Of a stretch of 22,194 bases of DNA, positions 1 to 6,870 are shown piece after piece. Made by a program: the position numbers and the translations under genes. The stretch is from the NCBI GenBank assembly GCA_964551875.1, contig CAZKEV010000035.1, forward strand, positions 1-22,194. The letters are read 5' to 3'. Below the pieces are notes generated by a model. The model saw only the letters and a list, made by a program, of their open reading frames with translations. It ran no database searches and was not told the origin of the DNA. Each line of letters begins with the position of its first letter. Position 1 is the stretch's first letter. Source of the stretch: JACTUA01 sp964551875 (GTDB lineage Archaea > Halobacteriota > Methanomicrobia > Methanomicrobiales > JACTUA01).

Positions 1-180
1 CTCGTGCTCTATATGACCTATTACCCCATGGTGACTCCGGAGTTCTCCGCAACCCCGTATGTGACCTTCACCGACCTCGCGGTGAATGGTCTCATCCTGT
101 TCATCGCATCCGTGATCGCAGGATACCTCCCCGCGTGGAAGGTTGCACGCGAGAATATCCAGGATGTCATGAGGGGCTGA
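1..180 (+). CDS. ABC transporter permease, FtsX/MacB family (3' end only)
   Basis: Only the last 59 codons are in the window; the reading frame is open from base 1 to the TGA ending at 180. The visible part has one hydrophobic segment (LILFIASVIAGYLPAW) followed by a short basic/acidic tail ending KVARENIQDVMRG. That layout, a final membrane helix then a short cytoplasmic tail with a P-x-x-x-A-R-x-x-x-x-x-x-x-x-R pattern, is typical of the C-terminus of FtsX-like permeases of the MacB/LolCE type. The next gene is a matching LolD/MacB-type ATPase starting 4 nt later, so the two almost certainly form one transporter. Such systems extract lipids or peptides or transmit mechanical force; the substrate cannot be read from this fragment. 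Confidence 0.75.
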   Translation, partial: LVLYMTYYPMVTPEFSATPYVTFTDLAVNGLILFIASVIAGYLPAWKVARENIQDVMRG

Positions 181-184
181 TGCC

Positions 185-862
185 ATGATCAGGACGCAGG
201 GATTACGAAAGATCTACCGGATGGGGAACGTCGAGGTCAAGGCCCTGGACGGGGTCGATATCCAGATCGGGAAGGGGGAGTTTGTCGGCATCATGGGCCC
301 CAGCGGGAGCGGCAAATCGACCCTCCTCCACATGCTCGGGCTCCTCGACACTCCGACATCAGGGAAGATCTTCATCGACGGGACAGAGGTTGAGAAACTC
401 ACCGATTACGAGAAGACCATGTTCCGGCTCTACAAGCTCGGGTATGTCTTCCAGGACTACGCCCTCGTGCCGGAGCTCACGGTGATGGAGAACGTCGCCC
501 TGCCAGCCATGCTCCGGGCAGATCGGACCGAGCAGCAGTACAAGGCAGCCACCGTCGATATCCTGTCCCGTATCGGGCTCTGTGACCGGCGCACCCACCT
601 TCAGGGCGAACTCTCCGGGGGCCAGCAGCAGCGGGTAGCCGTCGCCCGGGCCATCGTGAACAAGCCGGACATCCTCTTTGCCGACGAGCCGTGTGCCAAT
701 CTGGATACCGAGAACTCCCGGATGGTCCTCAACCTCTTCAAGGAGATCAACCGGGAGATGCAGCAGACCATCGTGATGGTCTCCCACGAGGAGTGGCACA
801 GGGAGTATTTCGACCGGGTCATCCGGCTGCGGGACGGGAAGATCGTGAACGGCGAAAGATGA
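185..862 (+). CDS. ABC transporter ATP-binding protein, LolD/MacB type
   Basis: 225 residues, the normal length for a stand-alone LolD/MacB ATPase. It powers the permease encoded just upstream by ATP hydrolysis at the cytoplasmic face of the membrane. All catalytic motifs are visible: Walker A GPSGSGKST at residues 38-46, Q-loop Q90, signature LSGGQQQR at 143-150, Walker B ending in D167-E168 and switch histidine H201. The D-loop reads CANLD, with Cys where many relatives have Thr. The ATG at 185 follows the permease stop by 4 nt and is preceded by a GAGGGG stretch overlapping the end of the permease gene, so the pair is translationally coupled. Family identity is secure; the exported substrate is unknown. 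Confidence 0.93.
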   Translation: MIRTQGLRKIYRMGNVEVKALDGVDIQIGKGEFVGIMGPSGSGKSTLLHMLGLLDTPTSGKIFIDGTEVEKLTDYEKTMFRLYKLGYVFQDYALVPELTVMENVALPAMLRADRTEQQYKAATVDILSRIGLCDRRTHLQGELSGGQQQRVAVARAIVNKPDILFADEPCANLDTENSRMVLNLFKEINREMQQTIVMVSHEEWHREYFDRVIRLRDGKIVNGER

Positions 863-921
863 GATGCCCCACCCGTTCTCCTTCCCGCTCAGGGAACATC
901 CCTATCGCTGAGGCCAGTGAG

Positions 922-938
922 GTCGGGGAATTCCCGAC
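922..938. promoter_or_regulatory. Inverted repeat between ABC ATPase and sensor kinase genes
   Basis: GTCGGG and CCCGAC flank a central GAATT, making an interrupted palindrome about 60 nt after the ATPase stop and 13 nt before the TATA-like element of the next gene. It could be an operator for the kinase gene or a hairpin ending the ABC transcript; no T-run follows closely, which slightly favours an operator. Confidence 0.4.
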
Positions 939-950
939 AACCTCTCCCTT

Positions 951-961
951 ACCTATTTAAG
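951..961 (+). promoter_or_regulatory. Probable TATA box for the sensor kinase gene
   Basis: ACCTATTTAAG is an archaeal TATA-like element in a GC-rich context. Its centre predicts a transcript start near 980, giving a leader of roughly 35-40 nt that carries a GGGGGACGA purine tract before the ATG at 1018. Confidence 0.5.
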
Positions 962-1017
962 ATATCGCAGAGACTTCTCCTTCACCCGGCGCGAGCGGGG
1001 TTGGCGGGGGACGAAGT

Positions 1018-3177
1018 ATGATCTCGGTACTCCATGTGGATGACGAGCAGGATTTCCTGGACCTCACCCGGACGTTCCTTGAGAGGGGAGGGGATATCCG
1101 GGTCGAAGGTGTCACCTCATCCAGGGCGGCCCTTAAGAAGCTGAAAGAGTCGTATTACGATGCCATCGTCTCTGATTACCAGATGGACGGGATGGACGGG
1201 ATCGGCCTCCTGAAGCATTTGAGAAGAGCGGGGGACTTCATCCCCTTCATCATCCTCACAGGGAAAGGGAGGGAACAGGTTGCGATCGAAGCACTGAACA
1301 GCGGCGCCGACTTCTACCTCCAGAAGGGGGTCGATCCGAAGGTCCATTTCATCGAGCTGAGAAACCTCATCAACCAGGCGGTCAGCCGCCGTCAAGCCGT
1401 TGAGGCCCTCCAGGAGAGCGAACGGAAGTACCGTCAGCTCGTTGAACTTGCCCGGGAGGGTATCTGGGCAATTGATAGAGAGAGCAATACCACCTACGTG
1501 AATCCCCGCATGGAAGAGATCCTCGGCTACGCTCCCGGCGAGATGGTGGGCAGGCACCTTTTCACCTTCATGGACGACAGGGGAAGGGAGAAGGCTGCCC
1601 GCTATCTCGAGCGCAGGCAGCAGGGGGTCCAGGAGCAGCACGAGTTCGAGTTCCTGCATAAAGACGGGAGGCTGGTTGCGACACGGCTGGAGACCTCTCC
1701 AATCCTCGATGAATCAGGGAGGTACCTCGGTGCCCTTGCAGTTATCGCAGATATCTCCGAGGAGAAACGTGCTGAAATGGCCCGTCGGAAGAGCGAAGAG
1801 CGGTACCGGAACCTCGCCGAGGCGTCGCAGGATCTCATCTACATCATCGATCGCGACGACAACGTGGTATACCTGAACACACGCGCCCTGGAACTCCTTG
1901 GAAGAGGGACCGAGGAGGTAGTGGGCCGGCCGAGGGCTCTCCTCTTCCCCGCTTCTGTAGATGAGGGTATGAAGAGAAATCTCGCCACGGTCTTCTCAGA
2001 TGCACGTCTCGTCCGGGTTGAGAATCTCATCCCTCTCGGAGACAGGGATACCTGGCAGGATACAACCCTCATACCGCTCAAGGACGCGAAGGGGACAGTC
2101 ACCTGCGTCATGGGGATCTCGCGGGACATCACCGAACGCAAACGGATCGAAGATGCCCTCCGGGAGAGCGAAGAGAAGTACCGCAACCTGGTGGAGCGCG
2201 CACACGACGGGATCATCGTGATCCAGGATGGGGTTATGAAATTCTGCAACCGAAGGACAGCCGAGATGTGGGGAGGTGATATCCAGGAGATCGTCGGGCG
2301 ACCATACCAGGATTTCGTTGACCCGGCCGAGTTTCCACGCCTTCGGGAGAATTATGAACGCCGGATGGCCGGAAAAGAGGTCCCCGGGCGGTACGACACC
2401 CGGCTCATGAGAAAGGACGGGACCAGCTTCCCCGTGGATCTGAATGGAGGGGGCATCATCTACCAGGGCAGGCTTGCAGATCTCATTGTGTTCCGAGATA
2501 TCACAGAGCGGAAGATGGCGGAGGAGGCCTTAAGAAACGTGAACAGGAAGCTGAACCTCCTCTCTTCGGTCACCCGGCATGACATGCTCAACCAGCTCAT
2601 GGCCATCGTAGGCTACCATGAGCTTGCACGGAGCTGTGACAACCTGGCCGAGGTGAAACAGCTGGTGGATCTGGCAGGGAGAGCTGCGGTGACCATGCGC
2701 CGGCAGATCGAGTTCACCAGGCAGTATCAGGATATCGGAGTCCATTCACCGGTATGGCAGGACCTGAAGGACGTGATCGCACGGGCATGTTCCGGGGCGG
2801 TGAACGGGAAATTAAAGGTTCTCATGGAAATGGATCCGGTCAGGATCTATGCCGATCCCTTGCTGGAGAGGGTCTTCTCAAACCTCATCGAGAATGCGAT
2901 CAACCACGGGGAGAAGGTTACCTCCATCCGGTTCTTGACACAGATAACCGGTTCGGGCCTCACCATCCTCTGCGAGGACGATGGCATCGGGATCCCTGCA
3001 CGTGAAAAGGAAAGGATCTTCTCCCCGGGCTATGGGAGGAAGACCGGTTACGGGCTCTTCCTCGTCCGTGAGATCCTGAGCATCACCGGTGCGACGATCC
3101 GGGAGATCGGGCAGGAAGGAAAGGGGGCTCTCTTCGAGATCGCTGTTCCGAAAGATGCGTACCAGTTCAGGGAGTGA
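1018..3177 (+). CDS. Hybrid sensor histidine kinase: REC-PAS-PAS-PAS-HK
   Basis: 719-residue soluble signalling protein without membrane helices. An N-terminal receiver domain (about 1-125) has the acidic pair D8/D9, phosphoacceptor D53 and the LTGKG and LQKG segments around the conserved Thr and Lys. Three PAS domains follow (about 133-250, 258-375, 380-500), each ending in an (A/R)DI(S/T)E(E/R)K-type motif and joined by short E/R-rich helical linkers. The kinase part has phosphoacceptor H521 in TRHDMLNQL, N-box NLIENAINHG from N622, DDGIGIP from D654 and GYGLFLV from G677. REC at the N-terminus and kinase at the C-terminus suggests it receives phosphate from another kinase and relays it onward. 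It likely senses a cytoplasmic signal (redox, ligand or cofactor in PAS). No dedicated output regulator is encoded next to it. Confidence 0.93.
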   Translation: MISVLHVDDEQDFLDLTRTFLERGGDIRVEGVTSSRAALKKLKESYYDAIVSDYQMDGMDGIGLLKHLRRAGDFIPFIILTGKGREQVAIEALNSGADFYLQKGVDPKVHFIELRNLINQAVSRRQAVEALQESERKYRQLVELAREGIWAIDRESNTTYVNPRMEEILGYAPGEMVGRHLFTFMDDRGREKAARYLERRQQGVQEQHEFEFLHKDGRLVATRLETSPILDESGRYLGALAVIADISEEKRAEMARRKSEERYRNLAEASQDLIYIIDRDDNVVYLNTRALELLGRGTEEVVGRPRALLFPASVDEGMKRNLATVFSDARLVRVENLIPLGDRDTWQDTTLIPLKDAKGTVTCVMGISRDITERKRIEDALRESEEKYRNLVERAHDGIIVIQDGVMKFCNRRTAEMWGGDIQEIVGRPYQDFVDPAEFPRLRENYERRMAGKEVPGRYDTRLMRKDGTSFPVDLNGGGIIYQGRLADLIVFRDITERKMAEEALRNVNRKLNLLSSVTRHDMLNQLMAIVGYHELARSCDNLAEVKQLVDLAGRAAVTMRRQIEFTRQYQDIGVHSPVWQDLKDVIARACSGAVNGKLKVLMEMDPVRIYADPLLERVFSNLIENAINHGEKVTSIRFLTQITGSGLTILCEDDGIGIPAREKERIFSPGYGRKTGYGLFLVREILSITGATIREIGQEGKGALFEIAVPKDAYQFRE

Positions 3178-3183
3178 GCCGGC

Positions 3184-3654
3184 ATGGCCTTCCATTGCAG
3201 GATGTGTGGTACGTGCTGCATGTATCTCGGTGATTATATCGCCATCGAACGCCAGGTCGGCCCTTTTGCATTTGAATGCGAATCGGTCTCGACCGGGACG
3301 CCATTCCGTACAAGGGTGGATGACGACAAGCGGGAGATCTTCCTGGATCACGCCTGGCTGGACGAGCATCCCACCGCCTGCCGGTTCCTCCGCCCCAGAG
3401 GGGAACACATCCTCTGCACCATCCACGGGACAAGCCCGGTCCAGTGCAGGTTCTACCGGTGCGTGGTCATGCGTATCTTTGACCCCCGCGGGATCCTCGT
3501 CGGGAAGGTGACCGGCACCCTCGCGCTCCATTCTGATAACCGGGACTTACGGGGTATCTGGGAAGCGGCTCTTCGGGAGATTCCGGAATGGTCAGGCGAT
3601 ATTGAGTCACGTCTCCAGAAGGTCCTGGAGAGCCACGGCTACCGGGTCGAGTAA
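3184..3654 (+). CDS. YkgJ-family cysteine-cluster protein (putative metal/Fe-S binding)
   Basis: 156 residues with a cysteine pattern typical of YkgJ/CxxCxxCC proteins: C5, C8, C11, C12 in HCRMCGTCC, then C66, C78, C88 and C93, the last within PVQCRFYRC. The family is thought to bind zinc or iron-sulfur clusters and is common in methanogens, but its function is unproven. The ATG at 3184 lies 6 nt after the kinase stop, and the GGAGTGA that ends the kinase gene serves as its ribosome site, so it is co-transcribed with the kinase. Whether they work together is unknown; a redox link between a metal-binding protein and a PAS kinase is an inference only. Confidence 0.85.
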   Translation: MAFHCRMCGTCCMYLGDYIAIERQVGPFAFECESVSTGTPFRTRVDDDKREIFLDHAWLDEHPTACRFLRPRGEHILCTIHGTSPVQCRFYRCVVMRIFDPRGILVGKVTGTLALHSDNRDLRGIWEAALREIPEWSGDIESRLQKVLESHGYRVE

Positions 3655-3689
3655 TCCGATATGAAAGGAGGGTACAGAAACGGGAACGG

Positions 3690-3707
3690 AAAATAAAAAT
3701 AGTAAAT
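3690..3707 (-). terminator. T-rich terminator downstream of the zinc-ribbon gene
   Basis: Read on the minus strand the stretch is TTTACTATTTTTATTTT, starting about 8 nt after the zinc-ribbon stop codon. Archaeal RNA polymerase terminates at such T-rich tracts without a hairpin. It also lies after the plus-strand YkgJ gene, as an A-rich tract in that direction. Confidence 0.45.
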
Positions 3708-3714
3708 GAGGAGA

Positions 3715-3882
3715 TTAGAACCGGGGGCGCCTGTGCTTCGGCAGGCACTCCTGGCAGTAAACGGGCCTTCCCTCGGTTGGCTTGAAGGGGACTTCGCATT
3801 CCTTTCCACAGTCTGAACAGACGACCTTCGTCATCTCACGCGGGCCGAAGTTTCTCCGGCCACCAAAATCTGATCGATACAT
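3715..3882 (-). CDS. Small zinc-ribbon protein, CxxC-x17-CxxC type
   Basis: A 55-residue protein beginning MYRSDFGGRRNFGPREM and ending KHRRPRF. It has C22-x2-C25, exactly 17 residues, then C43-x2-C46, matching the small CxxC-x17-CxxC zinc-binding family common in methanogens. An R/G-rich N-terminus and basic C-terminus suggest nucleic-acid or ribosome association, which is inference. The start is chosen because it is the first ATG of the frame and lies about 37 nt from the centre of a TATA-like element, giving a leader of only about 10 nt. It follows aIF1A on the same strand after an 83-nt gap but appears to have its own promoter. Confidence 0.85.
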   Translation of the reverse strand: MYRSDFGGRRNFGPREMTKVVCSDCGKECEVPFKPTEGRPVYCQECLPKHRRPRF

Positions 3883-3915
3883 GGCTATACTCAAACAGTC
3901 TTATGAAAAACTGCA

Positions 3916-3927
3916 TTATATTATTGG
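3916..3927 (-). promoter_or_regulatory. Probable TATA box for the zinc-ribbon gene
   Basis: On the minus strand the sequence reads CCAATAATATAA, an AT-rich island between aIF1A and the zinc-ribbon gene. Its position predicts a transcript start about 10 nt before the ATG at 3882. Confidence 0.5.
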
Positions 3928-3965
3928 CTCTCCGGACGGATGAAGCTTTGTATCCGGGAGGCTGT

Positions 3966-4304
3966 TCAGATATACCGGTTCCGTCGGAGCCACTCCACCT
4001 GGGGCGGCAGGTACCGGTACAGGATATCGCACTTCTCGTCCTGGAAGGACCAGGGGGTCACGATCAGGATATCCCCTTCCCGTATCCAGACCCTCTTCTT
4101 GATCTTTCCCTTGATCCTGCCCATCCGGGTTATCCCGTCGTAACACCGCACCCGGATGTGGTTTGCTCCCAGCATCAGTTCGGCAGAGGCGAACTGCTCG
4201 CGATTCCATTTCTTGGGCAACCGAACGCGGACGATCGGAAGGCCCTGGGCATCTACTGCGTTTGGATCAGAAGCATCATTGTTCTTCTTTGGATTTCCCG
4301 GAAT
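3966..4304 (-). CDS. eif1A: Translation initiation factor aIF1A, apparent ATT start codon
   Basis: Archaeal aIF1A (bacterial IF1 homologue), an OB-fold protein that binds the A-site region of the small ribosomal subunit. Recognised by LMLGANHIRVRCYDGITRMG, then IKGKIKKRVWIREGDI, TPWSFQDEKCDI and the ending QVEWLRRNRYI. The frame is open from just after a TGA at 4307-4305. The only canonical start is TTG at 4220, which falls at Leu of the conserved RVRLPKK motif. The 28 codons before it look like the charged aIF1A N-terminal tail (IPGNPKKNNDASDPN then VDAQGLPIVRVR) and begin with ATT at 4304, preceded by GGAG with 8-nt spacing. I therefore propose 112 residues starting at ATT; the fallback is an 84-residue product from TTG. 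An assembly error turning ATG into ATT is also possible. Confidence 0.9.
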   Translation of the reverse strand: MPGNPKKNNDASDPNAVDAQGLPIVRVRLPKKWNREQFASAELMLGANHIRVRCYDGITRMGRIKGKIKKRVWIREGDILIVTPWSFQDEKCDILYRYLPPQVEWLRRNRYI

Positions 4305-4350
4305 TCAATCAGCTCCGTTGGCATAGATTAAGGGTGCCTGACACGATGAA

Positions 4351-4362
4351 GGTATTTATTGT
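4351..4362 (-). promoter_or_regulatory. Probable TATA box for aIF1A
   Basis: On the minus strand the box reads ACAATAAATACC, centred about 4356. It predicts a transcript start near 4330 and so a leader of about 26 nt if translation begins at ATT 4304, but 110 nt if it begins at TTG 4220. The same AT island (TATTTATT on plus) could also drive the divergent DUF2299 gene with a leader of about 75 nt. Confidence 0.5.
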
Positions 4363-4453
4363 AGCGAATGCAGGGTCGTCTCCTTGAACACAGGGCAACG
4401 AAGGGAATATGAGGGTCCACGGGCGAAGGTAGGGAAGGGAACTCCGGGTGACC

Positions 4454-4936
4454 ATGAGGGAGAAGATCAAGGGTTGGCTGGTGGAGGAGGAGATGCTCGT
4501 CGAGGATATCCCGGACAGCGATTCACATTTCCGGTTTCTCTTCATGTTTCCCGGGGATCACTACATGGAGATCGTGCAGCCGCTCACAAAACCGGATATG
4601 GTCCAGGTTATCTCGACCACGAGTGTCAGCGAGGAGCATCAGGAGACCATGAGGGGATCGAATCCCGGGCACCGGGCGGAGTTCATCTGGGCCCTGCGGT
4701 TCGTCATGAACACCTTCTTCGTGGATTTTGAGATGGTGCACCCGGACAATATTCTCGAGAAGTTCACCCTCACCGACACGATCTTCGAGGACGGCCTCTC
4801 CAAGGATAAGCTGATGTCTGTCATCCGGAAGGTGTGGAAGGCGAACCTCCAGGTCATCTGGATCATCCAGAAGGAATACGTCGGGCTCGAACCGGAGGAA
4901 GGGGAGCCTGATACCGATTCGGGCATGTACAGGTGA
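4454..4936 (+). CDS. DUF2299-like archaeal conserved protein
   Basis: 160 residues beginning MREKIKGWLVEEEML. The sequence fits the archaeal DUF2299 group: N-terminal helix with KGWL, a compact alpha/beta body with a MEIVQPL strand, and a later helix with NTFFVDFEMVHPDN. There is no signal peptide, membrane segment or recognisable catalytic motif; the C-terminal tail is acidic (EPEEGEPDTDSG). No function has been established as far as I know. I prefer ATG at 4454, because GGGTGACC directly before it is a good archaeal ribosome site; an in-frame GTG at 4448 is the alternative and adds two residues. The gene stands alone, divergent from aIF1A and convergent with the META lipoprotein. Confidence 0.75.
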   Translation: MREKIKGWLVEEEMLVEDIPDSDSHFRFLFMFPGDHYMEIVQPLTKPDMVQVISTTSVSEEHQETMRGSNPGHRAEFIWALRFVMNTFFVDFEMVHPDNILEKFTLTDTIFEDGLSKDKLMSVIRKVWKANLQVIWIIQKEYVGLEPEEGEPDTDSGMYR

Positions 4937-5063
4937 ACGCCTGCCACCCGAAGGATCCTCCTGGGGGAGAAGGAAGGTGCGGGCAAGGCAAGGGGGATAT
5001 TTTCTGGCCCCGTTCCCCCCTTGATCGACAGGGGTACGGCAGGGGAAAAAATAAGCCCCTTCT

Positions 5064-5900
5064 TCAGGATGCCCGGAAGGAAAGAACCGTCGATCCCGTT
5101 GCATCCTTGAGTATCAGCCTGCTGCCGCTGATCTCAAAGCCTGCCACGGAACCGAGCAGTGCAAGAAAGGTCTCTTCCTGTTCCATAATGCCCCGGGGTT
5201 CACCGCAGTACATCTTCGTCGACCCTCTCGGACCGAAACGAAGCGATTCCCCGGTACGGTTGAAGCTCGCGAAGTACCGGTTGCATCCGGCTGATCCGGT
5301 TACTTTCCCATCATCGCTGAAGACAGCGTCGATTTGTGTTCCTGCGAGCAGGGAGATCACCGCACCTGTGCCATGATAATACGATTCGAGAACCCACGAG
5401 GTTCCCGTGAGCGGCATCTGGAGCTCGGGCTTTGCCTTTGCGAAGACAAGGATCGGGGTGCCGGAAGCGTCGGAGAGGACCAGCTGGTCCCCATCGATCC
5501 GGAACTGTGCCGCCGATCCCAGGAGGGCGAGGTACCTGCTCTCCTGCTCCATCACGCCCGGATCCATGCAGGCCATGAGGGTGGATCCGATCCCCTCTAT
5601 CGCTACCGAACTTTGACCTGCGCCATACCCTGCGAAATAATGGTTGCATCCGGCGGAGCCCGTCAACCGCAGGTCAGGAGAGAAACTGGCGGTGATGCGG
5701 GTGGTCGGGAGGATGGAGGCCATGGTTCCCTTCGCACCGAGATACGAGACGAGATCCCATGCAGTTCCTTTGAGTGCAGGAGTGGCTGTCCCTCGGGGTT
5801 CCGGCTTCTCCCCGGCGGGAGACACGCAGCCCGGGCAGAGGAGGCAGGCTGTGAGAAGGAGGGTCACTGCGATGAGAACCGGATCGGTATAGAGTTTCAT
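5064..5900 (-). CDS. Lipoprotein with two tandem META (HslJ-like) domains
   Basis: 278 residues. The N-terminus has a hydrophobic signal (PVLIAVTLLLTACLLCPGC) with a lipobox-like LCPGC, so C25 is the likely lipidated residue and the protein is anchored outside the cell. Two META domains follow, about 42-150 and 160-278. Each starts with a G-T-x-W motif (KGTAWDLVSY, TGTSWVLESY) and has T-G-S-A-G-C-N-x-Y-F (NHYF, NRYF) and MEQE plus LALLGS. META/HslJ proteins are envelope or heat-stress associated in bacteria; the biochemical role is unknown. The paired cysteines in each domain (GCN and MAC or MYC) could form disulfides. GGTGA 4 nt before the ATG supports the start. The two copies point to internal duplication. 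Confidence 0.88.
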   Translation of the reverse strand: MKLYTDPVLIAVTLLLTACLLCPGCVSPAGEKPEPRGTATPALKGTAWDLVSYLGAKGTMASILPTTRITASFSPDLRLTGSAGCNHYFAGYGAGQSSVAIEGIGSTLMACMDPGVMEQESRYLALLGSAAQFRIDGDQLVLSDASGTPILVFAKAKPELQMPLTGTSWVLESYYHGTGAVISLLAGTQIDAVFSDDGKVTGSAGCNRYFASFNRTGESLRFGPRGSTKMYCGEPRGIMEQEETFLALLGSVAGFEISGSRLILKDATGSTVLSFRAS

Positions 5901-6415
5901 GGTGTCACCATCCCCGTTTGGGAGACGGGTGTAATAAGGATAATGGTGATTACGAAAAATTCCGTAATTAATTACGTCCCATTCTCAAGAAAACGAGAAT
6001 TTCAGGGTTTTCGCCCAGAACGGCACGGGGGCCGGCAGGACCGTGCGTACCGAAAACCCGGGGCGTTTCGATCCTCCCTGTCTCTCTCTTACCCAGGATG
6101 TACGCCGACATCGCCTTTACTCTGTTCATGATCAGATAACGCCTCGGTTCCATGCCTTCAGGAGAGCAGTCAATTCCTTTGAAGCCCTGCTCCAGCTGGG
6201 GATGGTTACTTCCCCTTGGAAGACAAATACTATCCGGTAATTCGTTCACAGAAAAAGAAGAGATGCTCTTCGCTTCGGGGATCTTGCGGCGATGGGCGTT
6301 GAATGGGTTGTATCCACACGTCGGGAGACGGCAGGGATAGGGAAGGATATTCCTGGATGGCTCTCTGTGGCTGCACCTCTCCCCAGCTCTGTGTTCTCTA
6401 TTGCCAGGATGAACC
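5901..6415. other. Non-coding spacer with palindromic operator-like sites
   Basis: 515 nt between the divergent META lipoprotein and small winged-helix genes. The first 100 nt from the lipoprotein side are AT-rich and hold the palindromes listed separately. The rest (about 6005-6415) has no convincing gene: the open frames there have poor codon use, no family motifs and no ribosome sites. A minus-strand frame across 5968-6513 is rich in scattered Cys/His/Pro and reads as random. Decay of a former gene cannot be excluded. Confidence 0.5.
5949..6000. promoter_or_regulatory. Operator-like palindrome cluster upstream of the META lipoprotein
   Basis: ATTACG at 5949-5954, CGTAAT at 5963-5968 and ATTACG at 5971-5976. 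The last two form a perfect 14-bp palindrome, CGTAATTAATTACG (5963-5976). A second inverted repeat, ATTCTC/GAGAAT with 8 nt between, lies at 5981-6000. All are 50-100 nt from the lipoprotein ATG, next to AT-rich promoter-like sequence, so they are good candidates for binding sites of a dimeric repressor or activator. Confidence 0.5.
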
Positions 6416-6679
6416 ATGGTAGGAATATCGCCGAAAACCGAGGCATTCGTGCCGGACATTACCCATATCGAGATACTGCAGGTCGTCGCGGGGAAACCAA
6501 GCTGTTCCATCACTCATGTTGTTCTCCAGATGCTTCCCACCACCAGTGAGAGTAAAGTTCGCACCGGCGTTCGCCAGTTGCTTGCCCGAAGATACCTTGA
6601 TTTTGGAAAGTCTGCCAGCGGGATAGAACTATCGCTCACATCAAACGGCCGCGTGGTTCTCCAGCGGGCGGCAGTCTGA
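6416..6679 (+). CDS. Small winged-helix DNA-binding-like protein
   Basis: 87 residues, MVGISPKTEAFVPDITHIE to VVLQRAAV. The order of elements fits a single winged-helix domain: helix 1 ITHIEILQVVAG, helix 2 around SITHVVLQML, recognition helix SKVRTGVRQLLARRYLDFG, then a wing with ELSLTSNGRVVL, where L-T-x-x-G-R is a common ending in archaeal winged-helix regulators. No catalytic or ligand-binding domain is attached. The ATG at 6416 is preceded by AGGATGAACC, a passable ribosome site. It is the only probable DNA-binding regulator in this part of the window and lies downstream of the operator-like palindromes, which makes it a candidate regulator of the META gene. Codon use is slightly less biased than in its neighbours. 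Confidence 0.6.
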   Translation: MVGISPKTEAFVPDITHIEILQVVAGKPSCSITHVVLQMLPTTSESKVRTGVRQLLARRYLDFGKSASGIELSLTSNGRVVLQRAAV

Positions 6680-6772
6680 ACATCCCCCCCATAACCTATT
6701 CCGGGTCCCGGCCCCGCGGATGAACAGGGTGCATCGATAGTCCTTCTGCGGTGTACCAGATATCCCCCTTCT

Positions 6773-6786
6773 ATCCGAAAGGATAC
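6773..6786. other. Small perfect hairpin with GAAA loop
   Basis: TATCC-GAAA-GGATA forms a 5-bp stem closed by a GNRA tetraloop, about 95 nt after the winged-helix stop and before the TATA box of the next gene. It may be a 3' stabilising hairpin of the small gene's transcript. No T-run follows, so it is not a standard terminator. Confidence 0.3.
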
Positions 6787-6800
6787 ACTTCACCATAAGG

Positions 6801-6810
6801 GTTATTTACC
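6801..6810 (+). promoter_or_regulatory. Probable TATA box for the RMD1-like gene
   Basis: GTTATTTACC lies only 7 nt before the ATG at 6817, so that ATG would precede the expected transcript start near 6830. This argues for translation from the GTG at 6871. Confidence 0.45.
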
Positions 6811-6870
6811 TTCCCCATGGTTGTTCATTGTGGCAGCGAGCGAGGGCATCCGGGACGGTGGGAAAGGACT

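Noticed and set aside
3903..4331. 142-codon plus-strand frame opposite aIF1A
   Set aside because: Antisense to a highly conserved initiation factor and without any family feature.
5968..6513. 181-codon minus-strand frame in the META/winged-helix spacer
   Set aside because: No recognisable domain, random composition, no ribosome site, and it overlaps both palindromes and the winged-helix gene.
6817..6870. Longer N-terminus for the RMD1-like protein from ATG 6817
   Set aside because: The ATG sits only 7 nt after a TATA-like box and so would probably be untranscribed; the added residues look non-coding and a better ribosome site precedes GTG 6871.
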